DNA of 64,000 bases from Hydractinia symbiolongicarpus (GCF_029227915.1 NC_079880.1:32479501-32543500); one strand, 5' to 3'; counted from the stretch's first letter, positions 27,201 to 42,200 are shown. Made by a program: numbers and translations. The notes: generated by a model from the sequence alone, not told the origin.

Positions 27201-30200
27201 AATCAGAGAGAAACAGATTTGCAGATGTGTTAAGAAGGGAAACCAGCGCAATGAAGTGTTCAAGATAGCATACAAATGAAGAAGACTAATTAAGATATTG
27301 TAGGTGGGAAGTGTATACGTAATGATGAAGGTATCTTGGCTATCACAGAGGAGGAGAAAAGGGTAGCTTGGAAGAATTATTATCAGAGGTTGCTTAACAC
27401 TGAGTTTGATTGCGATGAGAATAATTTTTCTGAAGATGATGTTGTAGAAGGGCCAGCTATGCAGATCAAGACAGAATGGGTAGTGGAGGCTATTAGAAAA
27501 TTGAAGATTGGCAAGGCTGCAGGAGTATCAGGTATTGTTGCAGATATGGTAAAAGCATCTGGATATATTGGAGTTGAGCTTATTACAAGTCTTGCTAATC
27601 AGATTATAAAGGATGGTGCTATTCCGAGTGAGTGGCAGTCGAGTGTAATAGTGAATTGTTTCAAGGGCAAGGGTGATGCATTAGAAAGAGGTAACTATAG
27701 AGGTTTGAAATTGGTTGATCAAGTAATGAAAGTTATTGAAAGAGTGATTGATAAGTTACTTACAGAAAGAATTGATATAGATAAGATGCAATTTGGTTTT
27801 GTTCCAGGGTGTGGCACTACAGATGCAATATTTTTAGTCAGACAGCTTCAGGAAAAGTATTTAGGAAAGAGAAAGAATCTCTATTTTGCCTTTGTAGATT
27901 TAGAGAAAGCTTTTGATAGAGTGCCACGTAAAGTTATTTGGTGTGCTATGAGAAAATTAGGTGTGGATGAGTGGCTAGTTACGATGATACAGTCTATGTA
28001 CAGCAATGCTAGAAGTCGTGTCAGGATTAACAATTCACTTAGTGATTAATTTAGTGTAAATGTTAGTGTACATCAGGGTTCTGTACTTAGTCCTATGTTG
28101 TTTGTTCTAGTCTTAGAAGGGCTGTCGATGGAGTTTAGAACAGGTTGTACATGGGAGTTATTGTATGCAGATGATTTGGTTCTCATAGCAGAGTCGATGG
28201 AAGAATTAGTTGAAAAGTGTGAGAAGTGGAAGAAAGGACTAGAAGAGAAAGGGCTAAGGGGGAACACAGCAAAGTCTAAAGTCATGATTAGTAGCATTGC
28301 AGCCAAGTGTGACCTTGTAGTTGGAAAGTGGCCTTGTGGAGTTAGCAGGAAAGGGGTTGGTAGTAACTCAATTTTTTGTCAGACTTGCAAGCATTGGGTA
28401 CATAAGAAGTGCAGTAGTATTGGTGGAAGGTTAAGAGCTGACATTCAGTTTGTATGCAAGCGTTGCAAAGGTGAGATTATAGAGAATGAAGTATTTTCAG
28501 CTTCAATGATGTACAACAGTGGCTCGTTAGAGATAGTTGAGAACTTCTGTTACTTAGGTGATATGTTGGGCAGTAAAGGGGGTGTCGGAAGAAGTGTTAC
28601 TTGCAGGATAGGTTCTGCTGGGAAAAAGTTCAGAGAGTTACTTCCTTTGTTGACTAGCAGAGTCTTGTCAATTGAGTTAAAAGGTAGGTTGTATGAGGCC
28701 TGTGTAAGAAGTGTTATGTTGTATGGTAGTGAGACATGGGCAGTGAAGCAGGAAGATCTTGACCGTTTAGAAAGGAATGATATGAGAATGGTTAGGTGGA
28801 TGTGTAACGCCAGTCTGAGAGACAGAAAGAGTTCAGATGAGCTAAGAAGCAGGCTAAGTATCCGTAGAATTAAAGATGTTATCCAGATAAGAAGATTGAA
28901 TTGGTTGGGGCACTTGGAAAGAATGGAAGGGGATAATTGGGTAAGAAAGTGTAGAGACATACATACATACGCAGATACGCACATACTAACATACGCACAT
29001 ACATACGCACATACATACGCACATAACTAACATACGCACATACATACGCACATACTAACATACGCACATACATACGCATATACTAACATACGCACATACA
29101 TACGCACATACATACGCACATACATACGCACATACATACGCACATACATACGCACATACATACGCACATACATACGCACATACATACGCACATACATATG
29201 CACATACATACGCACATACATACGCACATACATACATACATACTTGTCTGTTTGTAGGTTACAAATTAGTTCTCCTGAAATGTGCAAAATATTTTTTGTT
29301 AAAATGTTTTTAGCAAGCTAAACACATTAAGACATATCCCAAGCCTTTTTATACCAAAGTGTGGTATATTAGTGCATTGTAAAGGTGCTATATTCGCCAC
29401 ATTAAATGCAAACCTACTTATAATTTTGTAGAAGAATTATGGAAAAATATAATTGGACCATAGTAGCCAGTTATAGTTGTGGGAGTGTTTCCTTGGGCTA
29501 ATTATAGGAAAGTACAAAATGCAATGATTTGTAAAAAGAAAGTTATTGGCTTTAAACTTTTATGGGGTGCTTTTAGACCAATCTGAAGAAATTTTGCAAT
29601 GGCTATACTTTTTAAATTTTTAAATTTTAGTTCTGTTTACACAATAACAATCAACAAACTATTTTTGTGTAAAACATTTCTTATGGTCTGGATACTGTGC
29701 TGGGAAAATTACACATAAAATTGACAGTTTATCATATTTTTAGGCCACTAAGCCCATCATGAATTTCAGGTGCTATCTCTTTCACAATATATTCCTGCAT
29801 TTACCCATTACTCAAATAATTTTATTTTTAGTATTATTACTATTTTGTTGCTTGTATATTATTGAACATCCAAAACAAGTTGACTAAGGAGTTTGTAGTT
29901 GTAGAAAAAAATATTTGTCATTTGTTTTGATGTGGTATTTTAAAATGACCCCAGCTTTCTGCAATAACTTAGAAGAATTGTGAAGCCACCTGTTTCATGT
30001 TCCTTAGTACAGTCTAGAGTGGTAAAGGCTTTTAGAATTGGATCATTATCTAGAATTTTCTCCACCATTTCAGCTAGAAATTAGTTATATTTTATTTTTT
30101 CGATGTTACTAAATTCATTTAGTTATTTCGGACGTAGATCTTTTAAGACCATGATGGATAAAAAATGAAGTGTTTCCAAAGGAAACTTATTCATGCTTTT

Positions 30201-33200
30201 AGATAAATTTACAAAAGTTTATTTCCACAAAATGCTAAAATTTTACAGAAAGCTGAACCACAAAACTTCCTTCAACAAACAGTTTCTTCCCTTAAAGCAA
30301 TGCTTATAACACAATGGTTTTCAAACTACCTCAAATAACTTCACTTGATCTATGATTTTCGTAGGATTTGCTTTGTATGATTTTTATGAATTTTGCATAA
30401 TTGTTTGGTTGTATTTCTTAGAATTTGGTAAGAAAAGACCTTTTTAAAATTATTTTTTCTTGGCATACATGTTGGACAATTATGAACACCTTTGCTCAGA
30501 ACTATCAATTTTTAACTCAAAAGTATTAAAAGTGAAAATGTTAGTGCTGTTGTTGAATGATAGGCATTTTCTACAAATTGACATTTGGATATTGGAGCAA
30601 TAACTGAATGATTGGATAAGTGTACCAGTCAGGGTAGTACATGTGTGCAATTATCAAAAAAAAAAAAAAAAAAAAACCGTACAAATTCTATAACAGATGG
30701 TTATGATGATCCTATAATATAGCGTTGTAACTTCCATAACAGGACCAATTGTTTATGCTGCAAAAAAATAAAGAATTTAAAAAATACACGATTTGAAGTG
30801 CAAGCAACACCTCTTCCGACGCGGATAGACAGGTTTAGGAATTGATTTTTTACCCATTTCAACCGCTAGAGGGCATTTAAGGGCATTGGTTTCCAGGGTG
30901 CCAAACTGGACCCTTACAATGCCCCTCAAACCCCTAGTTGTGATTGATTGTCCTAACAAGCAATTTAGCTTCTTGAACTTATTTGCACCACCTAAAAAAT
31001 CCTAAATCCGCTGCTGAAAGCATAAAGCAATATTCTTAACTTGTTGTTTCTTTTTTTATTTTGAAACATAAGATAAAAATTGAGTTGTTGTATTTGAATA
31101 GGAAAACTGGAGTGCAAAGAAAATAACCATTAATATATGTAGACAAAAGAAATATATGATAACAATAAATGGTCGCCAAATGCATATAAAAAAACCCTGA
31201 AACTTGCTTGAAGAAATACCTCTATGAACTGTGAATTAAAATCATGAATAAATCCATTTTAAAATATTAATAGAAATAAAAAGAATGCAAAATTCACCTG
31301 CTTTATTATTCTCTGTTGATGAATAGGTTGTAACTTCCCATATCTAGAAGTAATGGTATGTATGTCGGTGTAACATTTTTTTTGTTGTTGTTGTAGCAAT
31401 TTTGAATATTTTTAGGTTAAAAAGCTTACAAATATATTCACGTTGATCTTAATGCCTGCAAGTATATTACAGGATCAAGGTGAAATCAAAAGATATTGTT
31501 TTTTGGGCTTAGTTTATTCTTCCCATTGTTTTGCTAATCAAACTTTTTTTTCGATTTATACTTCTCTGTCATCCATGGCCTCAGTTGTCATCAAGAATTT
31601 TTTTTTTTATAAAATAAATTATTACACTTGTAAGAAAAAACATGTACCGTATGAAAAGGCAAAAGGCCATTCTCTTGTCATGGAGACAAATTTTGCCTTC
31701 AGCTTTGTTGTTTTCTGTTTGTTTAAAATAAAGTACACATATCCAGAAAGATTCTTTATTCCCAAATTAAATCACAGCCTGTGAAGTTTAAGTTGCTGGA
31801 AAAATCTAACAAAACAGAATAGAGTATATGATCAAGGGATGAAACAAGAAATGATATTTCAGTGTTGGCTTAATGGCATGTTTTTTTTAAGAACTATTTT
31901 CTATAAGAATGAGGCTTCATTTCTAGGTATGTTGAAAACACTATGGGTCTGAAGATATCCTGAATTTATTTCAGATTTTATTGGTATTTGAAATTTTATT
32001 TTTCTTCAGTTTTAAGTGAATTTCTGGGGGGCATTTTCGAGATCTGATAAAACTCAAAAAAGGTTAACCCTTCTTTTTGATTGAAATCTGTAGTAGTCCA
32101 TGGGTTTTCAGGATATCGACCGAAATATCGGACTTGATGCATTATATTGCACTGAAAATTATAGCTTAAAACCACCCTTCATGATCTTTCCGTTGAAAAT
32201 TCTTTATTTTGGAGTGACATTGTAGCTTAATTTCAGCAAAATAGCAATTATCAATAATTTAATAAAACAACTGAAATTCTACAAAAAAAATTGTATTGGG
32301 ATGTACTTGCATGTTGTTTCAACAAATGACCTCTGTCAACTAAGGGATGTTAAGTTCAAGGGGAATACTTCATGAAAAAACAAAGAAAATCATGTGACCT
32401 GAGCTCATTATGTAGATATTGCTCATTATGTAGCAAAATTTTCTTAAAAATTTTCCTAATTTTTATTCCTCTATTTTCTATGTTTTCTTCCTAAATAACA
32501 TTTTATCGACAGCTGTGAATAACATTACAGTTATGTATTTTATTTGGGACATCTTTTATTTTTATTAAAGAAAAAAGACTTCTTTCGTTATTTTTATGAT
32601 GCCAATTTTGTTTGGATGTATACGTGATTGGAAATAAAGAAATTTTATGGTGTTGTGTTTTGAAATTATAGTGATTAAGTAATTGAAATGTAAATATAAT
32701 GGTCATCAAAAATTGGTTCTTAACACGCATGAGGCTGGGGATTTTCTTAAAATTTTGAGGTTTTTGATGCTCATTTTCTTATAAACGTTTACCTTATAAA
32801 ACATGTGTAAACAAAATAGTCACAAATATCGCGTATGAAGTATTGAAATTGACTTTACACGCACGTTATTTCAGAACTGTGTGACCTCTTATTTTAAAAA
32901 GTAGAAAGAAATCTCTGTATTTATGATGTTCAGGCTTATACTGGAAGCTATTGGTCATAAATCTCATTGATTTAGTGAATACCATTGTACAATATGCTGA
33001 AAATTATTTCGCAATTCTGTCAACTATAAAAGATGTGTGTAAGCTAACTCTATTATAATCTACTAGCCGAATTCCCGTGGAACATTCCACTAAATCTCCC
33101 ATTGAATCCATGTTAGGGATACCAAACAAAAGTGAACAACTTAGTAATTTTTAAAACTCATAATCTGCATTATTATATATACCCACTGAAACAAAATGTT

Positions 33201-36200
33201 TCAGAATATAGGCAGGTGCAACGAAAAAAATAAAAATAAAATAAAAATAAAATAAAAATGATAAAATGTCCAACGAAACCGTTATGGGATAAAGTTAAAT
33301 CTGCTAAAATTATATACTTGTTTTGCCATGCTAGAAGTACAGCAGGGAAAATAGTATACCGTTAAAAAAACCCAACATATTCGTTAAGTCATACAAAAAA
33401 GGTTATTACAGAATTTCCACAATATACAGTTTGTAATGCATCATACCTAATCAGATATTTAGTCTGTTGCATACACAGTAACCCCTCCAGAATTTTACTC
33501 AAAATTTAAGAAATCAACAGTTAACAACACATAAAATTTAAAATAAAACACGAATCATTTCAGTATATTGCATATTTACCGTAATATTCAAATCCAAACA
33601 ACAAGAAAACATAACAAGAAAATTAACTATTAACTTGATTTTATGTACCAAGAAAACAGCACAAACGATTTTTTAGCTGTTTAACTTTTAGAGCTAATGC
33701 AGTGCTTTCGAATTTAAGAATCAAATATATTTCAAACGATCATAACGTAACAGACGTAAATATTGATTTAAGTTTGTTTACCTTTAGGTTTATTATAACG
33801 ACATTAACACTGAATCACCCACTTTGTGGTGTTAAAAACAGTAACAACAGAAAAATTCTTCTCTAGTCTATAAACCATGCATTTTATAAGAATAGGGTTT
33901 TTTCGTTTCAGCCTTAATGTTCTTAACTTTCCTGACAAATACTATCCTCATTATTCTTAATATATTCTTAGCATGTCTTAGAAAATATATATAATGCCTT
34001 AATAAAATAAAGCTTGCTATAAGTTGCTATAGCTATTGGCAAATTCTTTTTATATTCAGAACAAACAATCCAGGTTGAACATATTCTTAGGATACTCCTA
34101 ACTTCTGACCCATTTTTCAGAGTACATTATTAAAAAAAAGTGCTTAAAGAAAATATGTTCAGGCTCAAGAGAAAAATATTTAAGGAAAAATTTAGCTCTG
34201 AAAGTTAAACAGCTAAAAAATCGTTATACACCTAAATTCATTTTTGTACCAGATACTCTAAACAACAATCTGTTTTTGTTTGGCTTTCTCAGTAGGTTGC
34301 TAGCTAGCGTTCTCTGAATAAAAGTCCAATCAGATTACTAAACTTTGCTTTATTCCAAAGAAAACGAATTGAAAATGTATACAATTGCCTGATACATTTC
34401 CAAACAGTTCTCTTTGTGACGTTATATCACGTTTTTCTTCTTTTTAAAAAATATTTCTGACAACAACAGTAACATTTTATACTCGACAACAACAGTTTTG
34501 TTTTTATCTTTTTAGATTTGAATTATTCATATTCGATAGTTTTTTATAAAAGGACTTATCCTCGGTCCTAGAACACAAAAATTGAAAATATAGAAGAACA
34601 AGTAAGCTAACCAAGAAAGCTAACCTCATGATAAGTAAGCATGACATTGTTAATGTTTGATATTATCTTAATATCTCTTTACCGTATTTTCCAGTATATA
34701 ACCCGCAGGTTATAAGTTGATTTTTACGACTTCTACTGTTGGTGCGGGTTATAATGTGGTGCGTTTTATGTGATAAGTTTTATATTTTCTGTTATTTACT
34801 GTGAAATTTAAAGTTTATACATTCAATGAAGAAAAATAGTACCAACGGGATAAAATGGTACATTAGTATAACTGCATGTGCGATCCTATATCTACGTAAT
34901 TTTACTTCAACTACGTGATTTAATTACGAGCTCTCTCTGAAACACAATGCTGGAGATCATTTTTCTTTTGTGTTGAATGTAATTCTAATCTACTTATCTT
35001 TGCAATCACATTGAGCACATTGAAATGATTTGCTTCTGGTAATAGAGCAATATAGCAGGTATCATTTTTAGGTTTAATTGACACGTATTTCACAACCTAG
35101 TGCCCAGGACTTAATTATTAATTCCTGTTTAAAATATTGAAAAATGTTAAAATTAAAGTATAGATAATAATTTTCTTTTTTTATCTTCGTTACCTTTGAG
35201 CAACAGGTGGCCACTGAAAATATCAAAAATAAATATAAAATACAATTGATAAGACACACGCAGCTTTCTCCTCCTCATTGCCGCCATTCATTTTATCATG
35301 CACACTGTGGTTGCTGAGATATAAATACAGTACAGTCCAGATGTAAGCGTACGCGTGCGCTCAACTTGCAAAAATAATTGCTTTCATTCAAAAAAAACAA
35401 TAGGATAGCGAGTTCCTTTCAAATTGCGCAAAAATAATTGCTTCGTGTTAAAAACAAAAGCATAGCAAGAAACATTGTTTATAAACAATACTCTGCGCGA
35501 AAAAAAATTACATGTGAAGGCCATAGAATTTTTATTTTTTTTTAACAACGAAACTAATTATAGTAACGCGATTTTAATCTCCATATATTTAAAAAACACA
35601 AGCTTTTATAAAAAAACAACAAATCCAATGACCTAAGCAACGTTTAGCAACGCAAACGGAAAAACCCTACATTCGGGACTTTTCCCTTCGCGATAAAATT
35701 TTGAAAACAAATTACATTTTAATACTGAAGAAAGAAAAAATCTAAAAATATAACTTTTGATGTTCTGGAAAGATCAAAACACTCATTGTGTGAACATTTT
35801 GTTTTAAATTTTAATACCGAAGAAAGAGTCTAAAAATATAACTTTCGACGCGCATAAAAGGCGAAAACGCTCGTTGTGGGAACATTTTGTTCTGGTAAGA
35901 ATAAAAAGATACAAAGTTAAAAACATGTGTTTTTTCTAAAAAATAAATCTTAGAAAAAGAGTTGTACAAACTTAAAAAATATTAATAAAGAAAGAGCTAT
36001 AAAATTACATGAAGTCACTGTTATTTAGTTTCGGTTGTTATTAAACTTTTAAAATGCGATCTAAAAAAACATTTCTATCGCCGTTTTTCATTAGTAAAGA
36101 ACGTTCCGTACATCGATGTTACAGACAATCCGTGATAATTATTATGTTGTTTATTTTTATGCCAAAAAAACTTAAATATACATAAAAAACAGAGATTTTA

Positions 36201-39200
36201 CTTTAAATTTATCACCTGATAGCATTTTATTTTTTATTTGTTTGTTTGTTTAATAGCAGGAAGCAAGAGATATTATTGGCTGAAACTAATGTTTACAAAT
36301 AAAAGGAAAACAGCATTGTCAAATTAATTTTAATTCATTATTATTTCGACAATCGGAGACAAAGAAGTGAAGACTGAGAGAGTCGCTAGTTCATACACTC
36401 GGTTCTCGTGTTTGGGGTTCACGAGTTTAAACGTCCCCCAGTTGTCTCCATCATGAAAAAAACAGAACACACGAACATGTTTATAAAATGATTAGGGTAA
36501 GTAAAAATACACTGAATTTTTTTCTTAACAGCGGGTAAGTAAAACACATTGATTGAAATTTTATGCGGGTTATACGAAGGTGCGGGCTATCTGATAGCAT
36601 CTAGTTTATAACTCCCTAAAAAAGCTGAGCTGCGGGTTATATGATGTGCGGTTAAAAAACGGAAAATACGGTAACAGACATGCCTTGTTTAAAGTAACTT
36701 TTTTCAAGATTCTTTTGAAAAAGAGACAACCTTCTTCGCTTCGGGTTTTTTTTCAGTTGAAACAACTTGTTTCCATGAGATATGACCCTCAATTGGTAAA
36801 CGGGGGGTAAAATTTAATTATTCTAACCATAACGACCCCATACAGCTTTCAAAATAAACAACAAATAAACGGGGGTGTGGCTACTTTTTTTAACATAGTA
36901 AATTTTAGCATAATGCCACGCTTTGGGGACAAAATGCATGAGCCATAAGAAAGTGACCAGTGATTTTAGCACCATGAACTCGCATAGTCACACAAGCGTG
37001 TATTTGTCTCTTGCATTGCTCAAAACTACCTTGCCTGATTATTGTTTTTATTAAATATTATTTTAGAATAATTAAAATAATAACAACAATATATTTAATA
37101 GGATCAATTTTTCATCTTTCAAAGAAGTAAATGTTACTATATCAATATTTCATTCCCAGAATGACATTTAAACAACAATCTCATGAACATGTCTAAAAAA
37201 ATGACATCACAACCATCATGAACAAGATTCAACAGTGTAGGAGATAACAGTTTAAGTCAGTAAATATAATTTACAATTCAAGATTCGGCCAGTCGTTAAA
37301 ATAGAACTATATTTAAGATCAGCATAGCCTTCGCAAAAGAAGAGCAAGATTTAGATACAAAAGATAGCCATATTAGGAATTTGGAGAGTGAACCAGTCTT
37401 AACCACCAGGGTTGAATCGGTTAAAATCGACGCCAGTATCCAGGGGGTTGAGTCGGTTAAAATCCATGCCAGTATACAGGAAGACCACCAAAAATATCAT
37501 TAACAGTTAAAGAGAAAAGATCTGGAGACCTTGTCGGACAGCCAATGGAAAATAGGGGTGAAGATGGTGTTGGAATAAAGACATGCATTTGCAAAAGATG
37601 AAAACGACATAGGATGTGCTACAAACTTTAAGATAGACATCCTAACAACAAATAAATTTCAGGTGCAGAGAAACTACAATTCAGTACCACGCTTCTTGTA
37701 CAACGATGTGAAACAACATTTACAAGATTTACTGAATCGTCCATGATCTACGGATGGATTGAAAAATCAAAATCTGCTTGGTCATCACCTGTACTGATAG
37801 TAAGAAAAAAAGATGGATCCATACGATTATGTTGCGACTTCAGGGTACTGAATAAGAAAACCATTGCAGACAAACAACCATTACCACGTATTCAAACAGC
37901 CTTTGATAACCTTGGTGGGAGTCAATGGTTCTCAGAACTTGATCAGACGCGTGCCTACTACAAAGGATACCTGACAAAAAAAAGCTAGGAGAAAATGGCG
38001 TTTGTGACCCCATGGGGATTGTTTGAGTGGGTCAGAATACCCTTTGGATTGATGAATGTGCCTGCAGGATTTCAAAGGTACATGGAACAGACATTTGAGG
38101 ACATTGCAATGAATATGCCCTTCCTTATCTAGATGATGTTATCGTTTACTCTGGAGGTTTTGCCCAGCATATCGAGCACATTAGAAATGTGTTACAACAA
38201 CTGTTAGCAAAAGGTATCAAATTGAACCCGAGGAAATGTGAAATGTTCAAGAATAAAGTAAATACATAGGGACCGTCTCCACAAACGTTTCACATTTTAT
38301 ACGAATTGAAACGATTATGATCGTTTCAAGATCGTATCATCATTTTTTTAAATCGTTCATAGATCATTTTATGAAATGACGATGAAACGATTGTGAAACG
38401 ATTGAATTTAATTTTAAACTTTAAGCTTACAAATGATACGAAGTGGAAGCGAAGGGGATACGAATGGGAAACGATTCCGAAACTATTTTGAAACGAATGC
38501 AGAAAAACTTTTGAAACGAATTTCTGAAGCGAATTGTTCTCCTAAAACAATTAAAAAACAATAAAAAACGTGATAAATTAACTCCTTAAAACTATTTTTA
38601 GACATTCCTTTCTCACTTCCATTGAATGGGGTGATAAAACTACGTAGTTTCAGAACCAACTATGGCTATATTTGATACCATTTTGATAATTTTTAAACAA
38701 TCTATGGCGATGTTTTAGCTTCTTACGATCTTGTTTAGATAATTTTTAAACAATTTACAGTGATGTTTTTGCTTCCTACGATCCCGTTTTTATGATTTTC
38801 AAACAATCTACAGCGATGTTTTAGCTTCCTACGGTCCCGTTTTTATAATTTTTAAACGATCTACTTACAATTGCTCACAATTCTTCCTAATAGGAAGAAT
38901 TGTGAGCAAGGATGGTTACTAAATGGACGATTCGTCACTTACCACATTGAAAAGTAGATAACCACAAACAAATAGCAAAAGTGCAACAAATACTTGGTCT
39001 GCTGGGCTATCATCATGTACAAGAATTTGTCAAAATAGCCAAACCGCTAAAAAAAAAAATACCACTCGCAATACTACTAACAAAAATTCTGGTCAGGGTC
39101 GATCAAAAACACCAATAGTTTGAACTGGTATTCACCAAGCTTCAATGAATGCCCTGATTGACATTGTGACACAATCACCAATTTTGGTTTTGATGATGCT

Positions 39201-42200
39201 ATTTCTACATGTAGATGCTAGTGGACTGGTACTTGGTTGCATTCTTTATCAGAAACAACACTGCAAGACGTGTGTAATAGGTTACGGCAGCAGAACCTTA
39301 TTACCCACCAAGTATCACAGCAGTAAGCTAGAATTTTTGGGCCTGAAGTGGGAAATCACAGAGAAATTAAGCGATTATTTAGCCTATGCAGATCATTTAC
39401 TGATAATAATTCACTGCTGTACGTACTGGAATCAATCAAGTTCAATGCTAATGGACAAAGATGGCTGTTCGAGCTTAGAGTTCAACTTTAGTGTCGGTAT
39501 AGACCTGGTATTAATAATCGTGCTGCTGATTGCCTTTCCTGGTTGCCCTTGGATATTAAGAGATATGCTGCTGATTATATGGAACAACTTTCACAAGATG
39601 CCTTCAAGCATGGGAGGGTAGGATTAGGTGCTGTTAACCTAGCTACCTATGAACTGTTGATGTGTGGCAAAGAAGATAACATTCCAACTGCTAAAATGGT
39701 CGAGCTTCAACAAAAAGACCCTTATATTACGGTGATGATAAATGTACTGAAGAATAGCGCTGATGTCCCTAAAGATAAGATCACACTCACTCATTGTTCG
39801 TATTATGTTGCGAGACAGAAGGAAATATTTTCTTACTGACAAAGGTCGACTTAGGTGAAAAACTGCCGACATTACCCAGATAGTTCTTCCAAGGATCTTA
39901 AATCCTCTTGTATACCAACACCTAGATGTTGACATGGGCCACCTTGGTGCTCATCAAGTGATAGAGTTAGCAAGACAGAGCTTACTGGTCTGGAATGTAT
40001 AAAGATATCCGTGAAATTCACCAGACACAGGTGTCCATGTATTTTCCAAAGGAAATCAATGAGGGAACCGCCTGCGCCGCTACAAAGTATCATCTCATTG
40101 TTACCTATGGAACTAATTGTGATGGATTATCTCCATTTGGAAACCAGTAGCGGTGGATACAAATACATTCTGGTCATCATGGACCACTTTACACAATATT
40201 ACCAAGCCTATCCAGCACATAATAGGAGTGCTGCAACAGCAGCAAAGCACTTATGTAGAGAATACATTCTACGATTTGGATTACCATCAAAACTCTGCAT
40301 GATCAAGGACAAGAATTCGAAAATCAGTTGTTCACCGAACTACACCAACTATCTGGTACAAAAAAGCCAAACCACTCCTTACCACCTACAAACTAAAGGT
40401 CTTGTGGAGAGGATGAACAGGACGCTGTTACAGATGCTGAGAACACTTGGTGGAGTTGTGGAACACAAGCTTAAGCAAGGTTATTTTTGCATACAACTGC
40501 ACCTACCATGACACAACAGGCTATGCACCACATTTCCTGATGTTTGGTCATCATCCTAAATTACCATTGGACTTTTCAATAGATGATGATAATAAAAGAG
40601 ATCCACTGGCAGCAGCAAATGAATGAAGCAAAAAAGATTGCTAGAGCGAGTACCAAGATAAGAAAGGCTGCTGCAAGAAAGAAACAGGGTCTTCAGCATC
40701 AATCTGGACAACTTGAGATTGGAGAGAGAGTTTTGATCAAGAGCATAGTGGAACGTGGTGGACCTGGAAAAATAAGAGCGTATTGGGAACACAGTCAAAG
40801 ACATTAAGCAAGGTGAAGTAATTGTACACTGTCCAAAAAGAAGACGACCCATCAAGCCGACCCATCAAGCCGACGGAGAACAGCAACCTTCTTATGCCAT
40901 GCCAGAATCTAGAACTACAGAAGACACATCAGTAGCTAGGTTCAAAGAGACATTGAAACCTGAGTTCTCTGCTGCAAAGCCGTATGCAGTTATGACCCGA
41001 AGTAAAAGACAAAGAATGAAGCTAAACAGCTCTGAATCGACATACGACCAAAATGAGATTAATGAGTCCCAAAACAAGTTGGATGATGATGCACTCAGCC
41101 CTACAGATTTCCAACAGCTTTACAATCATATGCAGACTGAACATGTTGATTTCACAGTTCAAAAACCTCCAAACAAGATCAAGGAATCTTCAGCAGGTTT
41201 AAAACAGCGTGTATACATATACTAAAGAAGAATTTATATATTAATACGATAGTTTTGTCCGTCTGTGACCGCCAAAGTGGATATCTTTAATTTTTTTGAT
41301 GTCGCGGAAAAATTTATGTCTAATTTTGTAATCTTTCTGACATTACGGCGCAACGTCAATACATTTGATAATGAAACGAGGCAGTAACGTCAGTCATATT
41401 TCACCACATGGGTAACTAGGGCAACCTGGGACCAAATTGGTTAAGTTTTGCAAACCTGGTTGTCCTAATCCGTTTCGGAATAGATGGGTTGATGACGTCA
41501 TTGAAAAACCTTTAAACCCCAATATCTCTTTAACCGTTCGTCATAAGTACATGATCCTATCTATTTTATTAATTAGCGTTTCAAGATCTATGCAATGAAG
41601 GCAATGGGTATACAAATTTTTAAAGAAAGATTTTTTGGGCTTTTGGTGGTAGGTACTTAGCTGGCGTCAGCAAAATTTTAAAACCTTTACATCTTCTTAA
41701 CTGGTCGTCAAATGCACATGATACTATACTACATTTTTTTATCAGCGTTTCAGGCTCTGCACATTACATGAAACGGATAAACAAAATTCGCCAATTTTTT
41801 TTAGTTATGCACTGCTGACGTCAGCAAAAGACTCAAAACAATCTATTTTCCATTGTCCTAAGTAGATTTTTCCACAGCTCGAATTGACTAGTTTATATTA
41901 GCCATAAAAAGTAATTTTTCCGTTCTTACAGAGAACTCCTACAGAGTGTGGTGAGTCAGTATTTTTATCGTTATTCTAAACATAAATGTGAGAAAACTTA
42001 AATCGATGTTTACATCTGTTTCGTTACAATCTTTTGAAATATATTCGATTCTTAAATTCGAAAACATTGCATTATCATGCACAGCATGTTTGTGCTGTTT
42101 TCTTGATATACATAAGATTTTCTTGATTAAAGGTTTGGGTCTGTTAGGCAAACAGTTCCTTTAATATTTTGGATTGAAATATTGTGGTAGATATACAATA

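Larger units (their letters stand above)
37630..41225 (+). pseudogene. Ty3/gypsy pol remnant, copy 2
   Basis: RT starts at about 37650 (LYNDVKQHLQDLL, then SPVLIVRKKDGSIRLCCDFR and LDQTRAYYKGY). A stop follows at 37986-37988, and RT continues in pieces to 38270. After a 620-bp insertion it resumes with GRIVSKDGY (38891). RNase H lies at 39145-39540 (HVDASGLVLG, SSKLEFLGLKWE). The integrase Zn region is degraded; the core is at 40011-40510 (MDYLHLETSSGGYKYILVIM, TPYHL). A C-terminal tail runs 40583-41225. Many stops and shifts; no LTRs recognised. Confidence 0.8.

Noticed and set aside
28879-29287. Minus-strand proteins made of MYVR/MYVC repeats
   Set aside because: Direct translation of the ACATACATACGC satellite; open only because the 12-bp unit has no stop in those frames.
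31443-31784. 113-codon plus frame in intron 1
   Set aside because: Low-complexity, Phe/Lys-rich, no motif, no splice context.
33226-33262. AAAATA runs
   Set aside because: Simple AT-rich microsatellite without structural interest.
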